Shown here piece after piece: positions 15,899-26,895 of a stretch of DNA of 64,000 nt (position 1 is the stretch's first letter; every line of letters starts with the position of its first letter). The translations under genes were made by a program, and so were the position numbers. The stretch comes from an uncultured bacterium (GTDB lineage: Bacteria > Verrucomicrobiota > Kiritimatiellia > CAIKKV01 > CAITUY01). Below the pieces are notes generated by a model, which did no database searches, had not been told where the DNA came from, and saw nothing but the letters and a program-made list of their open reading frames with translations. The DNA is taken from positions 43,767 to 107,766 of the forward strand of contig CAITUY010000083.1 of the NCBI GenBank assembly GCA_903895695.1. Reading direction: 5' to 3'.

Positions 15899-16285
15899 TC
15901 AGGCAGCCCTGCTTAGTGCCGGTTCTCCCTCGACCTCCAGGTTGGATTCTTCCCAGGCGCGGAAACCGCCCTCAAGTTCCACGACCTTGAATCCCTTCTG
16001 CGCGAATAACAGGCAGGCATCCGTTGCCAAGTGGCATTGCTGGTTATAGCAGTAAACCACAGTCTGTTTCTCCAACTCCAACCCGGCGAGCGTCGGCCAT
16101 TGCTCCCTGGGTAGGTTGATCGCGCGCGGAATATGGGACTTGGCGTAGTCCTCCGGGCGCCTCACGTCGACGATTACGATCTCTTCGTGCTCCTTGATCA
16201 TGTGGTCCAGATCAAACGGACCAGCCGTGAACTCCAGTTTTTCGCGAAAATATCGAACCGCATCCCTGCGATGATACGTGCTCAT
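15899..16285 (-). CDS. Single-domain rhodanese-like protein
   Basis: A 128-residue rhodanese domain with VIVDVRRPEDYAKSHIPRAI (the CH2A-type DVR...Y...HI.gA motif), then VVYCYNQQCHLATDA as the active-site loop (Cys79, second Cys84), and the C-terminal GFKVVELEGGFRAWEE. Rhodaneses move sulfane sulfur through a cysteine persulfide. The second cysteine in the loop is unusual for the classic CxxxxR form but is known in a subgroup with the CYNQQCH loop. It is a single gene convergent with the epimerase gene. GGGGAAG lies about 9 bases before the ATG. Confidence 0.85.
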   Translation of the reverse strand: MSTYHRRDAVRYFREKLEFTAGPFDLDHMIKEHEEIVIVDVRRPEDYAKSHIPRAINLPREQWPTLAGLELEKQTVVYCYNQQCHLATDACLLFAQKGFKVVELEGGFRAWEESNLEVEGEPALSRAA

Positions 16286-16615
16286 GGTTCATCTTCCCCT
16301 TTCACTAGATTTCACCTTGGCCTTAAGCACAATTCGTTCCGGCGGGCTTCGGATCGTGGCTGAATTACGTGGGTGCCGTTCGGCTGCAAGGTGCAATCGG
16401 TTGCCTGGTAGCTTGTTGCGACAATCAACTGCAGGTCCGGCCCGTTTCTCGGTGGGGTCGGGCCGCGTGCCCGTCAGCGCCCGTCTCGCGGGACGTTGTA
16501 TCACTGAGACATCACTTGCGCTTGCCTCGCCTGCCTCCCGGGCTTAGTGTGTGACATTCCGAGGGTGGCGGAAAATCGGTTGAGAGCAGCGGCTTCTCGC
16601 AGCATCGGAGGTCCT
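16286..16615. other. Divergent intergenic region, rhodanese / lipoprotein
   Basis: About 330 bases with no convincing gene. The only candidate signal is the promoter at 16522-16550. Confidence 0.4.
16522..16550 (+). promoter_or_regulatory. Candidate promoter of the lipoprotein/MoxR cluster
   Basis: TTGCCT (16522-16527), 17-base spacer, TAGTGT (16545-16550), 65 bases before the lipoprotein start. The match to the consensus is moderate, 4 of 6 and 3 of 6. Confidence 0.3.
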
Positions 16616-17413
16616 ATGCAACGTAGGCAGTTGGCAGCGGGGCTCGTTTTCGTCGGTCTCCTCATCCTCACGGGGTGCGTCAAATCCAAGATCCTGATCT
16701 CCGTCAAACCTGACGGCAGCGGGCACGTCGTCCTGACTCAACTCACGCCGGGCCCGGAAGGCATGGCCTTCTCGCGTGGCGACTCGGATGATCTGGCCGA
16801 GAAGCTGCAGAAGGCCGCCGAGCGTTTCGGCGAGGGCGTGACGCTGGCCAAGAGCGAGGCCGTGAAGGGCAAGGGCTTTGCCGCCGTGTTTGCCTTCACC
16901 AACGTCGCCAGCCTGACGATACCCATCGTGGCGCTCGGTCCCCTGGCCGAGATGGGCGATGGCGACATGGACCACGCGCCGGCGTTCGTGCGCCAGAGCA
17001 TTCAGTTCGAATTCGCGCGCACGAATGCCAGTTGCCTCACGGTGCACATGCCGGCCGCGCTAACGGCCGCGCTGGCGCAACCTGCGGAGACCAACGCCCC
17101 GGCCCGCTCGCGCCGCGCGGCGTCGGGCGATGGCATGCTGGAATCCGTGGCCGGCCTCGAAATCGAAGTGACCCTTGAGGTTAAGGGTCAGCTTCTCCAG
17201 CAGAATGCCGCGCACGCGGAGACGAACCGGCCGAACCGGTTCCTCCTGTTCCAACTCCGCGGCGACCGGCTGGCCGACAACCCCGCGGCCCTGGAGGCAA
17301 TGTCCGGCGGTCCCGGCGAATCAGGCGACATGGATGCCATGATGGGCCGCCTTCTGCAGCTCAGCGGGGCCACGATCGAAACCAACCGTCCAATGATTCT
17401 GCGTTTCCAGTGA
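16616..17413 (+). CDS. Lipoprotein of unknown function
   Basis: A 265-residue protein with a lipoprotein signal peptide: basic start MQRRQ, hydrophobic core, and lipobox LTGC with Cys21. GGAGG lies 5 bases before the ATG. The mature part starts with VKSKILISVKPDGSGHVVLT, a strand pattern seen in small secreted proteins of PVC bacteria that carry a G-x-G-x-V repeat. No domain I can name is present. It is the first gene of the long plus-strand cluster, with 9 bases to the next gene, so it is probably co-transcribed with it. Confidence 0.7.
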   Translation: MQRRQLAAGLVFVGLLILTGCVKSKILISVKPDGSGHVVLTQLTPGPEGMAFSRGDSDDLAEKLQKAAERFGEGVTLAKSEAVKGKGFAAVFAFTNVASLTIPIVALGPLAEMGDGDMDHAPAFVRQSIQFEFARTNASCLTVHMPAALTAALAQPAETNAPARSRRAASGDGMLESVAGLEIEVTLEVKGQLLQQNAAHAETNRPNRFLLFQLRGDRLADNPAALEAMSGGPGESGDMDAMMGRLLQLSGATIETNRPMILRFQ

Positions 17414-17422
17414 GGTGATCCG

Positions 17423-20400
17423 ATGAATACTTCCACAGCTCGTCTTGGCATGGGGTTGGGATTGGCAGTGCTGGTGTTGGGGTTCTCCGCGTTGGCCGAG
17501 CCCGCGGCTCCGGCACCCGCGTTGCCGCCGATGGATTACGGCAAGGGGTTCCAGCGGCTCGCGGCCCTGGGCCTGCCGGACACCACCACCGGCACGTATG
17601 CCCGCCTGCAACTCAACGGCGTGCGCGACAGTTCCGTCTACGCCCTGGAATACGAAGTCAAGATGCAGGGCAACGGCTGGATCCTGCAGGCTCCCAGCAA
17701 CGGCCCGGGCACGGTCGTCGCCGGCCAGGCCCGCGTCCTGACGATGTGGGATCCCAAGGCGCTCGCCAAATTGCAGCTGGCTGAGGCCCGTTCCAACGCC
17801 GCCGTCAAGGTCGCCACGCGTTCTCCCGAAGCGGAAATGGCGCGTCGCTTCGGCTTTGGGCAGCCATCCGATGGCCGCATCTCGGGCACTTGGAGGCCGG
17901 CCGATCTGACCAACGACCTGGCCCGGGTAATCGCCTACATCGAGAGCACCAACACCGCCTCCGAGACCGACAGCGAAAGCAGTCGCATCATCTACCGCCG
18001 CGGGGTCACAGAGTCCTTTTCTTCCTCCGGCCGGCATCGCCTCGACGAGCAACTCCAGGGGCCGCTGTTCCTGCTGGCCACGCATGCCTGGCGGCACGGC
18101 CGCACGAACGAGGCCAACCGCATCGCCGCCGGCCTCTTTGCGGCCGCCGGCGACCCGCGCAAGGTGATCCTGGCCGCCGTCAATCATCTGGCCGACGAAC
18201 AATATGGGCAGGCTTTTGACCGGTTCAACGGCAGCCGCGACTGGGCCGCGTTCCAGGCTGACTTGGGTGCCCTCCTGCAACGTTTTCCCCAAGGGTGGAA
18301 GAAACGGGTGGGCGTTGCGATGCTCGCCAGCAACGTTGCCGCCCGCGCGACCGGTTCCGCCGCCGAAGTCGCCGGCGAAGGGCTGACCGACGCCGACAAG
18401 GCCCTGGCGCGCGACCTGGCGGCCGCGAAGAACGCGCCCGAGTGGGATGCATTCGGGTCGCTCTGGCTGCTCGACCCGCCCACGACCAATGCCGCGGCCG
18501 ATGTCTTCGAGCGGCTGGCCGCGCGCAAGGCCGACGCCATCCCGTTGCTTGCGGCCCTCGTCGACGACGGCTGGCTGCTGCCGTTCGGTCGGGATTTCCT
18601 GCAGCGCTGGGGCGGGTACTCGGGGTACTGGGGCGGCGAAGAAGATGCCGACCAGAAGACGCGCCAGATTTACGATCAACTGAACCGGCCCGTGTCGCGC
18701 GGCGACATCGCGCTGAAACTGCTCCGCCAGATTGTCATCGCCGGCGATAATTCCTACGAGATCGCGCGCAAGTCGCCTGATGAGATCCGGGCACTGGCAC
18801 TCGAGTTCTACAAGGCGCACCGGACCGACTCGCCGATCCAGTTAGCGCGCCTGTACTTCGCCGAGGGTTCGAGCGAGCAACGCCAGGCCGCCGCCGAGGG
18901 GTTGATGCAGTCAACCGATACGAACGACCTGGCCCTGGTTGAAGCCCGGTTGGCCGAGGCCGGCAAGGTATCCGAGAATTCGGCCCTGCTGCACCAGTAC
19001 GTCACCGCGAGGGGCCCGGCAGCCCGGCCGTTGATCCAGGCCCTGGCCGCCGAACTGGGTGTGGAGACGAATGCGCCGGCCGTCAAACCGGGCGCCAAGC
19101 CCGCCGCCAATGCGGACGATTCGGCCCGGGAGGACCATGGCCGCGGCCAGTATGAACGCAGAGAGATCAAGGAGCTCCTGGCCCTGGTGTCGGATCAGTC
19201 GCTGGAATCGCTCCTGGCCGAGGTGGGGTCCGGCAAAGCCCAGTCAGAGGCGGCCCGCGGGCTGATCGCGCAGCGGCTCGGCCAGGGTGATCGCGAGGCC
19301 ACGCTCGGCGAACTGCTAGGGGCGGCGAACAAGGCCACCAACGCCGCCACGCGTGTGATGCTCGTCGGCTACACGCGCTGGATGCGGCATACAGGCGGCA
19401 ACATCTATATGGGCTCCATGATGCAGCGACAGGCGGCCGCCAAGCCCTGGCAGCCCGTGCTCGCGCGGCACCAGTCCCAATGGGCCGGGCTTCTGGCCGA
19501 CGATCGCCGCGTCGAAGATGGAACCACGTCGTCCACCGTCGCCGAAGCGGCCGCCGAGGCGATCGAGGAACTCTATGCCGCGCCGCCCGCGCATCCCGGG
19601 GCTGCCGAAGCAACCACCGAAGAAGCGGCGGAACAGGCCGAGGCCGGGAACGATGAGGAGGATGAGGCACAGGTTGCATTTCACTCCGGCGGTTCCTCCT
19701 ACATGATGGCGTACTACCAGCGCGAGCAATCGTCGGCACTGCTCACGGGCATGCTCGGCGCGCGCGGACGGGCCTTTGTACTCGCCCGGGCCAAGGCGCG
19801 TCTGGCCGGCACCGCGGAAACGGCGCTGGCCGCCTATCCCAGGGCCGACATGGTCAAGCCGCCGCGCCGCAAGGAACTGACGGCCCAGTTGATGGCGGCG
19901 ACCGAGATGAACGTCGCCGGCGCCGTGGCCAAGGCGCTCGACACGCTGACGCTCGACGAACGGCTCTGGCTGGCATCGTCACTCGATCACAATACCAATC
20001 TCAACGCGAGGCTTGTGCCCGTGTCGCTGCAAATCGCGGACGTGGCCGGGCCGGACGGCGAGCCCGGGGTGGCGGCACTCGCGGCCACCTGGAAGGGGAA
20101 GACGCTTGAACGCAAGACAGTGCAGGCGTTGGTCGACTACGTCCAGACCTGCCTCAAGGCCGGCAAGCCCCGTTTCGTCTGGGTGCAGCGGCAGCCGAGT
20201 TTTGACGGTGTACGCATCCAGATCCAATCCGTTGCCGATGCGGACAAGAGCAATCCCGGCGAAATGCTGCTGAGACACTTTGCCAGTTCGGCCAAGGGAT
20301 TGGCCCCGGCCGTGGTCGGCATCATGGAGGGAGCCACCGCCATTTGGCCGGTGGGCCCGGAAGCGGCCGTGGCGACGACGCCCGCGGCCGGCAAGGGCGT

Positions 20401-20617
20401 CTCGGAGGTCGATGCGCTGCTTGCCGAGGCGCTCGCCGACGTAAAGGCCGACGCCGCGCGCTCGGCGGTGCACCAGCAGGACCGTTTCTGGAAGATGGTC
20501 GATTCGCTCGGCGTCAGCAACGCCGCCGTGGGCCAGATGCTGCACCTCATGGGCGTCGAGTCGGCGCAGGTGCCCTCGGGCGATGATGACGAGGAAAACA
20601 TGCACGTGGTGTATTGA
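17423..20617 (+). CDS. Large secreted protein of unknown function (1064 aa)
   Basis: The N-terminus has a Sec signal peptide (MNTSTARLGMGLGLAVLVLG, then Ala-Leu-Ala-Glu), so the protein is exported. The rest is Ala-rich and helical, with repeated helix-pair patterns that suggest a TPR/HEAT-like solenoid. An acidic stretch lies near residues 727-751, and the C-terminus ends in GDDDEENMHVVY. I recognise no catalytic motif. GAGGTG precedes the ATG, and the gap to the preceding lipoprotein gene is only 9 bases. Its place before moxR suggests a periplasmic partner of the downstream VWA proteins; that is inference. Confidence 0.7.
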   Translation: MNTSTARLGMGLGLAVLVLGFSALAEPAAPAPALPPMDYGKGFQRLAALGLPDTTTGTYARLQLNGVRDSSVYALEYEVKMQGNGWILQAPSNGPGTVVAGQARVLTMWDPKALAKLQLAEARSNAAVKVATRSPEAEMARRFGFGQPSDGRISGTWRPADLTNDLARVIAYIESTNTASETDSESSRIIYRRGVTESFSSSGRHRLDEQLQGPLFLLATHAWRHGRTNEANRIAAGLFAAAGDPRKVILAAVNHLADEQYGQAFDRFNGSRDWAAFQADLGALLQRFPQGWKKRVGVAMLASNVAARATGSAAEVAGEGLTDADKALARDLAAAKNAPEWDAFGSLWLLDPPTTNAAADVFERLAARKADAIPLLAALVDDGWLLPFGRDFLQRWGGYSGYWGGEEDADQKTRQIYDQLNRPVSRGDIALKLLRQIVIAGDNSYEIARKSPDEIRALALEFYKAHRTDSPIQLARLYFAEGSSEQRQAAAEGLMQSTDTNDLALVEARLAEAGKVSENSALLHQYVTARGPAARPLIQALAAELGVETNAPAVKPGAKPAANADDSAREDHGRGQYERREIKELLALVSDQSLESLLAEVGSGKAQSEAARGLIAQRLGQGDREATLGELLGAANKATNAATRVMLVGYTRWMRHTGGNIYMGSMMQRQAAAKPWQPVLARHQSQWAGLLADDRRVEDGTTSSTVAEAAAEAIEELYAAPPAHPGAAEATTEEAAEQAEAGNDEEDEAQVAFHSGGSSYMMAYYQREQSSALLTGMLGARGRAFVLARAKARLAGTAETALAAYPRADMVKPPRRKELTAQLMAATEMNVAGAVAKALDTLTLDERLWLASSLDHNTNLNARLVPVSLQIADVAGPDGEPGVAALAATWKGKTLERKTVQALVDYVQTCLKAGKPRFVWVQRQPSFDGVRIQIQSVADADKSNPGEMLLRHFASSAKGLAPAVVGIMEGATAIWPVGPEAAVATTPAAGKGVSEVDALLAEALADVKADAARSAVHQQDRFWKMVDSLGVSNAAVGQMLHLMGVESAQVPSGDDDEENMHVVY

Positions 20618-20649
20618 GGTGGTTCGTGGGTAACGGGGACGGTGTATTG

Positions 20650-20745
20650 GGTAGGGCGAGGGCCTCCGGCCCCGCCGTGACCGTCACGCGACAGTCACGG
20701 CGCGGCGAGGACCCGCCACGGCGGGCAGGCAGCCGTCGCCCTACC
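20650..20745. repeat. GTAGGGC-type dispersed element, copy 1
   Basis: Terminal inverted repeats GGTAGGGCGA and TCGCCCTACC (10 bp, perfect) enclose 76 bases. An inner imperfect stem is GCCGTGACCGTC / GACAGTCACGGC. A second, shorter copy lies at 61724-61787. Confidence 0.7.
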
Positions 20746-20804
20746 AATTCCTGAACCCTGAAACCACGACCATTCGGGCGGACGCCCGGGAAAGCGAGTA
20801 CGGC

Positions 20805-21791
<987 letters not shown>

Positions 21792-21806
21792 CGTCGGACA
21801 CCCGGC

Positions 21807-22670
21807 ATGAACTTCCGGTACCTGCGGCCCGAGGACATCCGCAAGCTCGACACCTTCGAGTTCGCGCCGCGGTGCGTCGTCGAGGGCTGGCTCGCGGGAC
21901 GGCACCGCTCGTTTTCGGTCGGGTCATCCACCGAGTTCCGCGACTACCGGCCCTATGCGCCCGGCGACGATCTGCGCCTGGTGGATTGGCGCGTGTTCGC
22001 CCGCACCGACCGCTACTACCTCCGCACGCACAACCAGGAGACGAATACCGCCTGCCACATCCTGCTCGACAGCAGTGCTTCCATGGGTTTCGGCGATCCC
22101 GCCAAGATCGCCTACGCCTCGTTCTTCGCGGCGGCCGTCGCGTACCTCGTCACCCGCGGCGGTGACACGGTATCGTTGTTGACGTTCGATGATACGCTGC
22201 GCCGTTGGTTTGCGCCCGGCAGCACGACCGCGCACCTGCACAACCTCCTGCATGCGCTGGAGGATAACCGCGCCGGCCGGCCCACCTCGATCGCCGCCGC
22301 CCTGCAGAAGGCCGTTCCTCTCGTGCGCGGCCGCGGCACGATCGTCGTGCTGTCCGATTTTCTCGACGATCCCGGCGCCGTGTTCGCCGCGCTGAATCCA
22401 TTCCTGCACCGTGGTTTCAACATTCACCTGTTCCACATCGTGGCGCCGGAGGAACTGGAGCTTCCCGACCGCGGACTGGTCTCGTTCCAGGATATGGAGA
22501 CGAGCGCCCGGCTCACCGCCCACACCCATGTCATCCGGGACGGTTACGCCGCCGCCATGCGCGGCCACGTCGACGGCCTGCGCGACCTGGCCCGGCGCCG
22601 CCGCGTGGAGTACACCCTGGCCCGCACCGACACCTCGTGGTTCACTCTATTTGATCGATTCGTAGCATGA
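21807..22670 (+). CDS. DUF58 protein with VWA-like fold
   Basis: A 287-residue cytoplasmic protein with the DUF58 core: DYRPYAPGDDLRLVDWRV, then RTDRYYLRTHNQETN, and LDSSASMGFG, which is a MIDAS-like DxSxS. DUF58 proteins are encoded almost always next to MoxR and are taken to bind it through the VWA fold. The stop overlaps the next start by 4 bases (ATGA, 22667-22670). No membrane segment is seen, unlike longer DUF58 proteins. Confidence 0.9.
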   Translation: MNFRYLRPEDIRKLDTFEFAPRCVVEGWLAGRHRSFSVGSSTEFRDYRPYAPGDDLRLVDWRVFARTDRYYLRTHNQETNTACHILLDSSASMGFGDPAKIAYASFFAAAVAYLVTRGGDTVSLLTFDDTLRRWFAPGSTTAHLHNLLHALEDNRAGRPTSIAAALQKAVPLVRGRGTIVVLSDFLDDPGAVFAALNPFLHRGFNIHLFHIVAPEELELPDRGLVSFQDMETSARLTAHTHVIRDGYAAAMRGHVDGLRDLARRRRVEYTLARTDTSWFTLFDRFVA

Positions 22671-24679
22671 ACCTGCTCTTCGCCAACGTCTGGTTGTGGC
22701 CGTTCGCGGCGGCGATTGCCGTGCCGATCCTGCTGCACTTGTTCGCCCGGGCCCGGCCGCCGGTGTTTCCGTTCAGTTCGCTCCTGTTTTTGCGCCGCGT
22801 CATTCGCGAACAACACCGCGTCCGCAAGCCGCGCGACTGGCTGTTGCTCGCGGTGCGCACGTTGCTGGTCGCCGGCCTGGTGGCGGCATTCCTGCAGCCG
22901 CTCTGGTTCGGCGGGCATCCCGCCCGGGCCGGGGCCGGCCGCAACGTGGTCGTAATTGTCGACGCCACGGCCTCCATGGCGTGCCGCGACGGCGCGCAGT
23001 CGCGTTTCGCCGCCGCGTGCGGCGAGGCGGCGGACGTTCTGTCCGGCCTGAGCGCCCGCGACCGCGCCAACCTGATCTGGCTGCGTACGCCGCCGCAGGC
23101 CGTGTTCCCGGGGTTGGGCGTGAACATCGGTTACCTGCGCGATTGCCTGCGCCAGGGCCGCGTCAGCACCGAGGCGGGCGATCCGGCTGCGGCGCTGCGA
23201 CTGGCGTCGGACCTGCTGCGCGGCGTGGAGGGCCGTCGTGAGATCTGCATCGTGTCCGACTTCCAGCAGACCACCTGGCGCGAAATCGGGGCCGGCGTGG
23301 CGCACGGGATCGACGTCGTCACCGTTCCCGTCGCGCGGAGCCCGGCCGGCAACATGGCCATCACGCGTCTCTTCGCGCAGCCCGCGGCGCCGCTGGCCGG
23401 CGAGGACGCCACGGTCTTCGTCGAGGTGAGCAACTTCAGCGACGCGCCCCGGCAGACCGGTGTGCAGGCGGAAATCGGCGAACTGCGCGCGAGCCGAAAC
23501 GTGCTGGTCCCGGCGTGGGGCAGGGCGACGGCAGCTTTTCGCGTACCGTGTCGGCAGGCGGGCGACTTCACGGCCGCCGCGACCATCGGCGAGGACGATT
23601 TTTCGGGCGACAACGCCGCGTGGCTTGTGGTGCCGGTGAAGCCGGGACTGCGCGTAGGCCTGCTGGCCGCCGAGTCCGGCACCGCGCCCTACTGGCGGCA
23701 GGCCCTGCGCGCCCTGCCATGGGCCCAGGGCGTCGATCTCGCGGCCGGAGGCTGGGAATCCGATGCCCAGCGCTGCGACGCGTTGCTTCTCTGCGGGTGG
23801 GACGGGACCCAGCCCGCGCCCGTGCGCGCCGCGCTGGCGGCGGGCAAGCCTGTGATCTGGTATCCGGCGCGCGGGGCGTCCGAGTCTGGGCTCGCGGCGC
23901 TGACCGGGCAACCCGTCGCCGCCACCGGTTTCGAGTGGCTGCAGCCGCGCGAGCCACTCGGGCTGCGGCTCGTCGATGCGGACGATCCAGCCCTGGCCAT
24001 ATTCGCCGGTGGCGAGCGGGGCAATCCGGCTGCCGGCATGTTTCGTGGCCGGTTATCCGTCCCGCCCCTGCCGGTCGATGCCCGTGTGCTGCTGAAGTAT
24101 ACCGATGGCACGCCGGCGGTGGCACGGCTCAAGGCCGGCGGCGGAACCCTGGTATTGTGGAACGTGGCCCTGGCGCCCGACTTGAGCGGGTGGGCGGCGC
24201 GCACGGAGTTCCTGCCGCTTTTTGCCGAGCTGATGCTCACCAGCCGCGGCGCGGGCACGGACACGGCGGGCGGCGCCGTACTGGCGGGGCAGGAGCTGGT
24301 CTTGCGCGCCGAGCGCGACCTGCTGCCGCAGGCCCTGCGCGTGGACGATCCCGAGGGACACTCACGCGCCGTGACGCGTCGCGAGTCGGCCAACGGCCCG
24401 GTCTACACGGCGGGCCGCGCCGAGCGGCCCGGGTTGTACACCTGGCGGATGGACCGCGACCTCATCGCCCAGACTGCCGTGAACTTCCCGCCCGAGGAAT
24501 CCGACCTGCGCACCATACCGCCGCCCGCCATCGCCCGCTCCGGTTGGGCCGCGGTGTCCGGCGGCCGGGCCGCCCGCGAACGGCGTGACGGCGTACCGCT
24601 CTGGCCCTGGTGCCTCGGCCTGGCGCTCGTCTGCGGCCTGGCCGAAGCCGGCGCCGCACTGTGGGCCGCGAAAGCATGA
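22667..24679 (+). CDS. BatA-like membrane protein with VWA domain
   Basis: A 670-residue protein. Residues 1-80 are the BatA-type N-terminus (TIGR02226-like), with two membrane segments around FPFSSLLFLRRV. The VWA domain starts at NVVVIVDATASM; its MIDAS reads D-A-T-A-S, with Thr in place of the first Ser. A long periplasmic part follows, with a GATase-like section near residues 325-440. A last membrane segment (PLWPWCLGLALVCGLAEAG) ends the protein. It is coupled by ATGA overlaps to DUF58 upstream and the next VWA gene downstream. Confidence 0.88.
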   Translation: MNLLFANVWLWPFAAAIAVPILLHLFARARPPVFPFSSLLFLRRVIREQHRVRKPRDWLLLAVRTLLVAGLVAAFLQPLWFGGHPARAGAGRNVVVIVDATASMACRDGAQSRFAAACGEAADVLSGLSARDRANLIWLRTPPQAVFPGLGVNIGYLRDCLRQGRVSTEAGDPAAALRLASDLLRGVEGRREICIVSDFQQTTWREIGAGVAHGIDVVTVPVARSPAGNMAITRLFAQPAAPLAGEDATVFVEVSNFSDAPRQTGVQAEIGELRASRNVLVPAWGRATAAFRVPCRQAGDFTAAATIGEDDFSGDNAAWLVVPVKPGLRVGLLAAESGTAPYWRQALRALPWAQGVDLAAGGWESDAQRCDALLLCGWDGTQPAPVRAALAAGKPVIWYPARGASESGLAALTGQPVAATGFEWLQPREPLGLRLVDADDPALAIFAGGERGNPAAGMFRGRLSVPPLPVDARVLLKYTDGTPAVARLKAGGGTLVLWNVALAPDLSGWAARTEFLPLFAELMLTSRGAGTDTAGGAVLAGQELVLRAERDLLPQALRVDDPEGHSRAVTRRESANGPVYTAGRAERPGLYTWRMDRDLIAQTAVNFPPEESDLRTIPPPAIARSGWAAVSGGRAARERRDGVPLWPWCLGLALVCGLAEAGAALWAAKA

Positions 24680-26895
24680 ACCCCATCCTCACCATAGATT
24701 TCCTGCTGCCGATCCTGGCCATTGGGATCGGGCTGGCCTTGTTCCTGGGCTGGCGGTCGTCCGCCTCCGTGGGCCGGCCGTTGCGCGTCGGGTTGCTGGC
24801 GCTGCGGGTCCTCGGGCTGGCCGGCCTCGTGGTGCTGGCGCTCAACCCCGGGCGCTGGACTGCTCCCGTCGAACGCACGGATAGCGACTGGGCCGTGCTC
24901 GTGGACCGGAGCGCCAGCATGGCGACCAAGGATGTCGCCGGCGGCGCTCGCTGGACCGAAGCCCTGCGCCTGGCGGGCAAAGCCGCCGGCCTGGCCGACG
25001 ACGTGAAGCGCGTGCGCCCGTTCACCTTTGCCGAACGCCTCGACGAGGAGGCTGCCTCGCTCGACGCCGTGCGCCAGCGAGTCCAGTCGACTGGACTCGG
25101 GACGGACATCCCGGGCGCGCTTAACGAATTGTTCTCCCGCTACCAGGCCCGGCAGCGCCGGCTGGCCGGCGTGCTCGTGCTCTCTGACGGCCGCCAACGC
25201 GCGGTCCACGTCACCGACGAGGCAATCCGGCAGTCCCGCGCGCTCGGCGCCCCCGTGTATGCCGTGGCGCTTGGCGGCCCCGTGGCGACGCCCGATGCCT
25301 CCATCGAACCGGTCCACCCGTTCGAGGTGGGCTTCGCCGGGTCGCCCCTGCGGCTTACTGCCCGCGTCCGCAATGCCAACCTGGGACCGATCCGGCCGCG
25401 CGTGAAACTGCTTACCGCCGAGGGCAAGGACGCCGCACCCGCGGCTGTCGTTTCCGTTGAGCCCGGCGCGATGGCCGACGTGACGCTTTCCGTTAAGCCC
25501 GCCACCGGGTTTGTCGAATACGTCTGGGCGCTCGACGAAGTATCCGGCGACGCGATCCCGGATAACAACCGGGCCAGCGTCGGCGTGCTCGGGCTGCGCG
25601 AGCCGCTGCGCGTGCTGGTGGCCGAGGGCGTGCCGCACTGGGACAGCAAGTTCCTTGTGCAGTGGATGAGGAAGCAGCCACAGTTCGCGCTGACCACCGT
25701 GCACCGGCTTGCCAGCGAGCGGTTCTTCCGCATCGGCGGCGAGAGCGGCAACGAGGATGCCCTGACCCGCGAAGTCTTCCCGGACACGCTCGAGGCGCTG
25801 GGCGCCTATGATCTGGTCGTACTGGGCAAGGGCGCGGAATATTTCCTCACCGGTGACCGGCCCGCCGTGCTCCGGCGCTACGTGCGCGAACAGGGCGGCG
25901 GCTTGCTGTTCGCGCGGTCCAAGGCCTACCAGGGCGAGTTTCAGGCCCTGGCCGACCTGGAGCCTCTGACGTGGGCCGCGGCCCTGCCCGCTGATGCGGC
26001 GGCAACCGTGTGGCGGCCTACGGCCGAAGGCGAGGCCGCTGGCCTGTTCGGCGGGGCCCTGCCCGGCGCCGACGCCGCCGTCTGGAGCCGGCTGCCGAAA
26101 GTCACGCCGCAGTACCTGACGGGTCCGCTGCCGTCATTCGCGACCGTTCTGGTTGCCGGCGAGGGGCGCGGCAACGAGGCCACGCCGCTCGTTGCGGCCC
26201 GGCGCTACGGCAAGGGCCGCACGGCCGCGGTCAATGTCGAGGGCCTGTGGCGCTGGGATTTCTTCCCGGCGAACGACGAGTCGGGTCCGCTTTATAAAGC
26301 CTTCTGGCCCGAACTCGTGCAGTGGCTGGCCACGCATGGCGATTTCCTGCCGGGACGTTCGGTCTCGCTCCGCCTGAGCGCTGACCGTTGCCAGCCCGAC
26401 GAGCCGGTGCAGGCGGTCATGCAGCGGCGCGGGGCCGCCGCCGCGGGCCAGGCCGCGCCCGTGCTGCGCGTCATGACGGCCGGCTTGCCGGCCCAGGAGA
26501 TCCGCCCGCAGCGGCTGCCGGGCGACGACGGCTGGGCCACAGTTTTCACGCCGCCCGCTCCCGGCCTGTACCGCTTCGAGGCGACGCTGGAAGGGTCCGT
26601 GTCAACGGAAGGGCCCGCCATCGCCTTACTGCGCGTGCCGCGGCCGCCCGCCGAGGCCGACGAGGTGGGCGCCGATCCTGATTATCTTGCGAAGCTGGCC
26701 GAAGCTACGGGCGGGGCACTGATTCCGGCCGACGGCCTCGAACGGGCCGTGCGCGCCTTTGACGCCAAGGCGCCGGAGGCCATCGACGCGCCGCCCGTGT
26801 GGAAGCCCGCGTGGGACCGCGCCTGGCTCCTGGCCTTGATGGTAGGTGTGTTCGGGGCAGAGTGGTTCATGCGCCGGAGGAGCGGATTGCTATGA
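24676..26895 (+). CDS. VWA/glutamine-amidotransferase-like membrane protein
   Basis: A 739-residue protein with two N-terminal membrane segments, a VWA domain with MIDAS DRSAS (in VLVDRSASMATKDV), an Ig-like stretch, then a class I GATase-like domain (RVLVAEGVPHWDSKFLVQWM ... LGAYDLVVLGKGAEYFL ... YVREQGGGLLFARS) without an obvious catalytic Cys. It ends in a membrane segment and RRRSGLL. This architecture is common in PVC MoxR clusters. The start ATG overlaps the previous stop (ATGA), and the same holds at its own end with the next gene. Confidence 0.85.
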   Translation: MNPILTIDFLLPILAIGIGLALFLGWRSSASVGRPLRVGLLALRVLGLAGLVVLALNPGRWTAPVERTDSDWAVLVDRSASMATKDVAGGARWTEALRLAGKAAGLADDVKRVRPFTFAERLDEEAASLDAVRQRVQSTGLGTDIPGALNELFSRYQARQRRLAGVLVLSDGRQRAVHVTDEAIRQSRALGAPVYAVALGGPVATPDASIEPVHPFEVGFAGSPLRLTARVRNANLGPIRPRVKLLTAEGKDAAPAAVVSVEPGAMADVTLSVKPATGFVEYVWALDEVSGDAIPDNNRASVGVLGLREPLRVLVAEGVPHWDSKFLVQWMRKQPQFALTTVHRLASERFFRIGGESGNEDALTREVFPDTLEALGAYDLVVLGKGAEYFLTGDRPAVLRRYVREQGGGLLFARSKAYQGEFQALADLEPLTWAAALPADAAATVWRPTAEGEAAGLFGGALPGADAAVWSRLPKVTPQYLTGPLPSFATVLVAGEGRGNEATPLVAARRYGKGRTAAVNVEGLWRWDFFPANDESGPLYKAFWPELVQWLATHGDFLPGRSVSLRLSADRCQPDEPVQAVMQRRGAAAAGQAAPVLRVMTAGLPAQEIRPQRLPGDDGWATVFTPPAPGLYRFEATLEGSVSTEGPAIALLRVPRPPAEADEVGADPDYLAKLAEATGGALIPADGLERAVRAFDAKAPEAIDAPPVWKPAWDRAWLLALMVGVFGAEWFMRRRSGLL

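Noticed and set aside
17321..18820. A 499-codon open frame antisense to the large exported protein
   Set aside because: No SD or domain; the sense frame has a signal peptide and a start 9 bases after the preceding gene.
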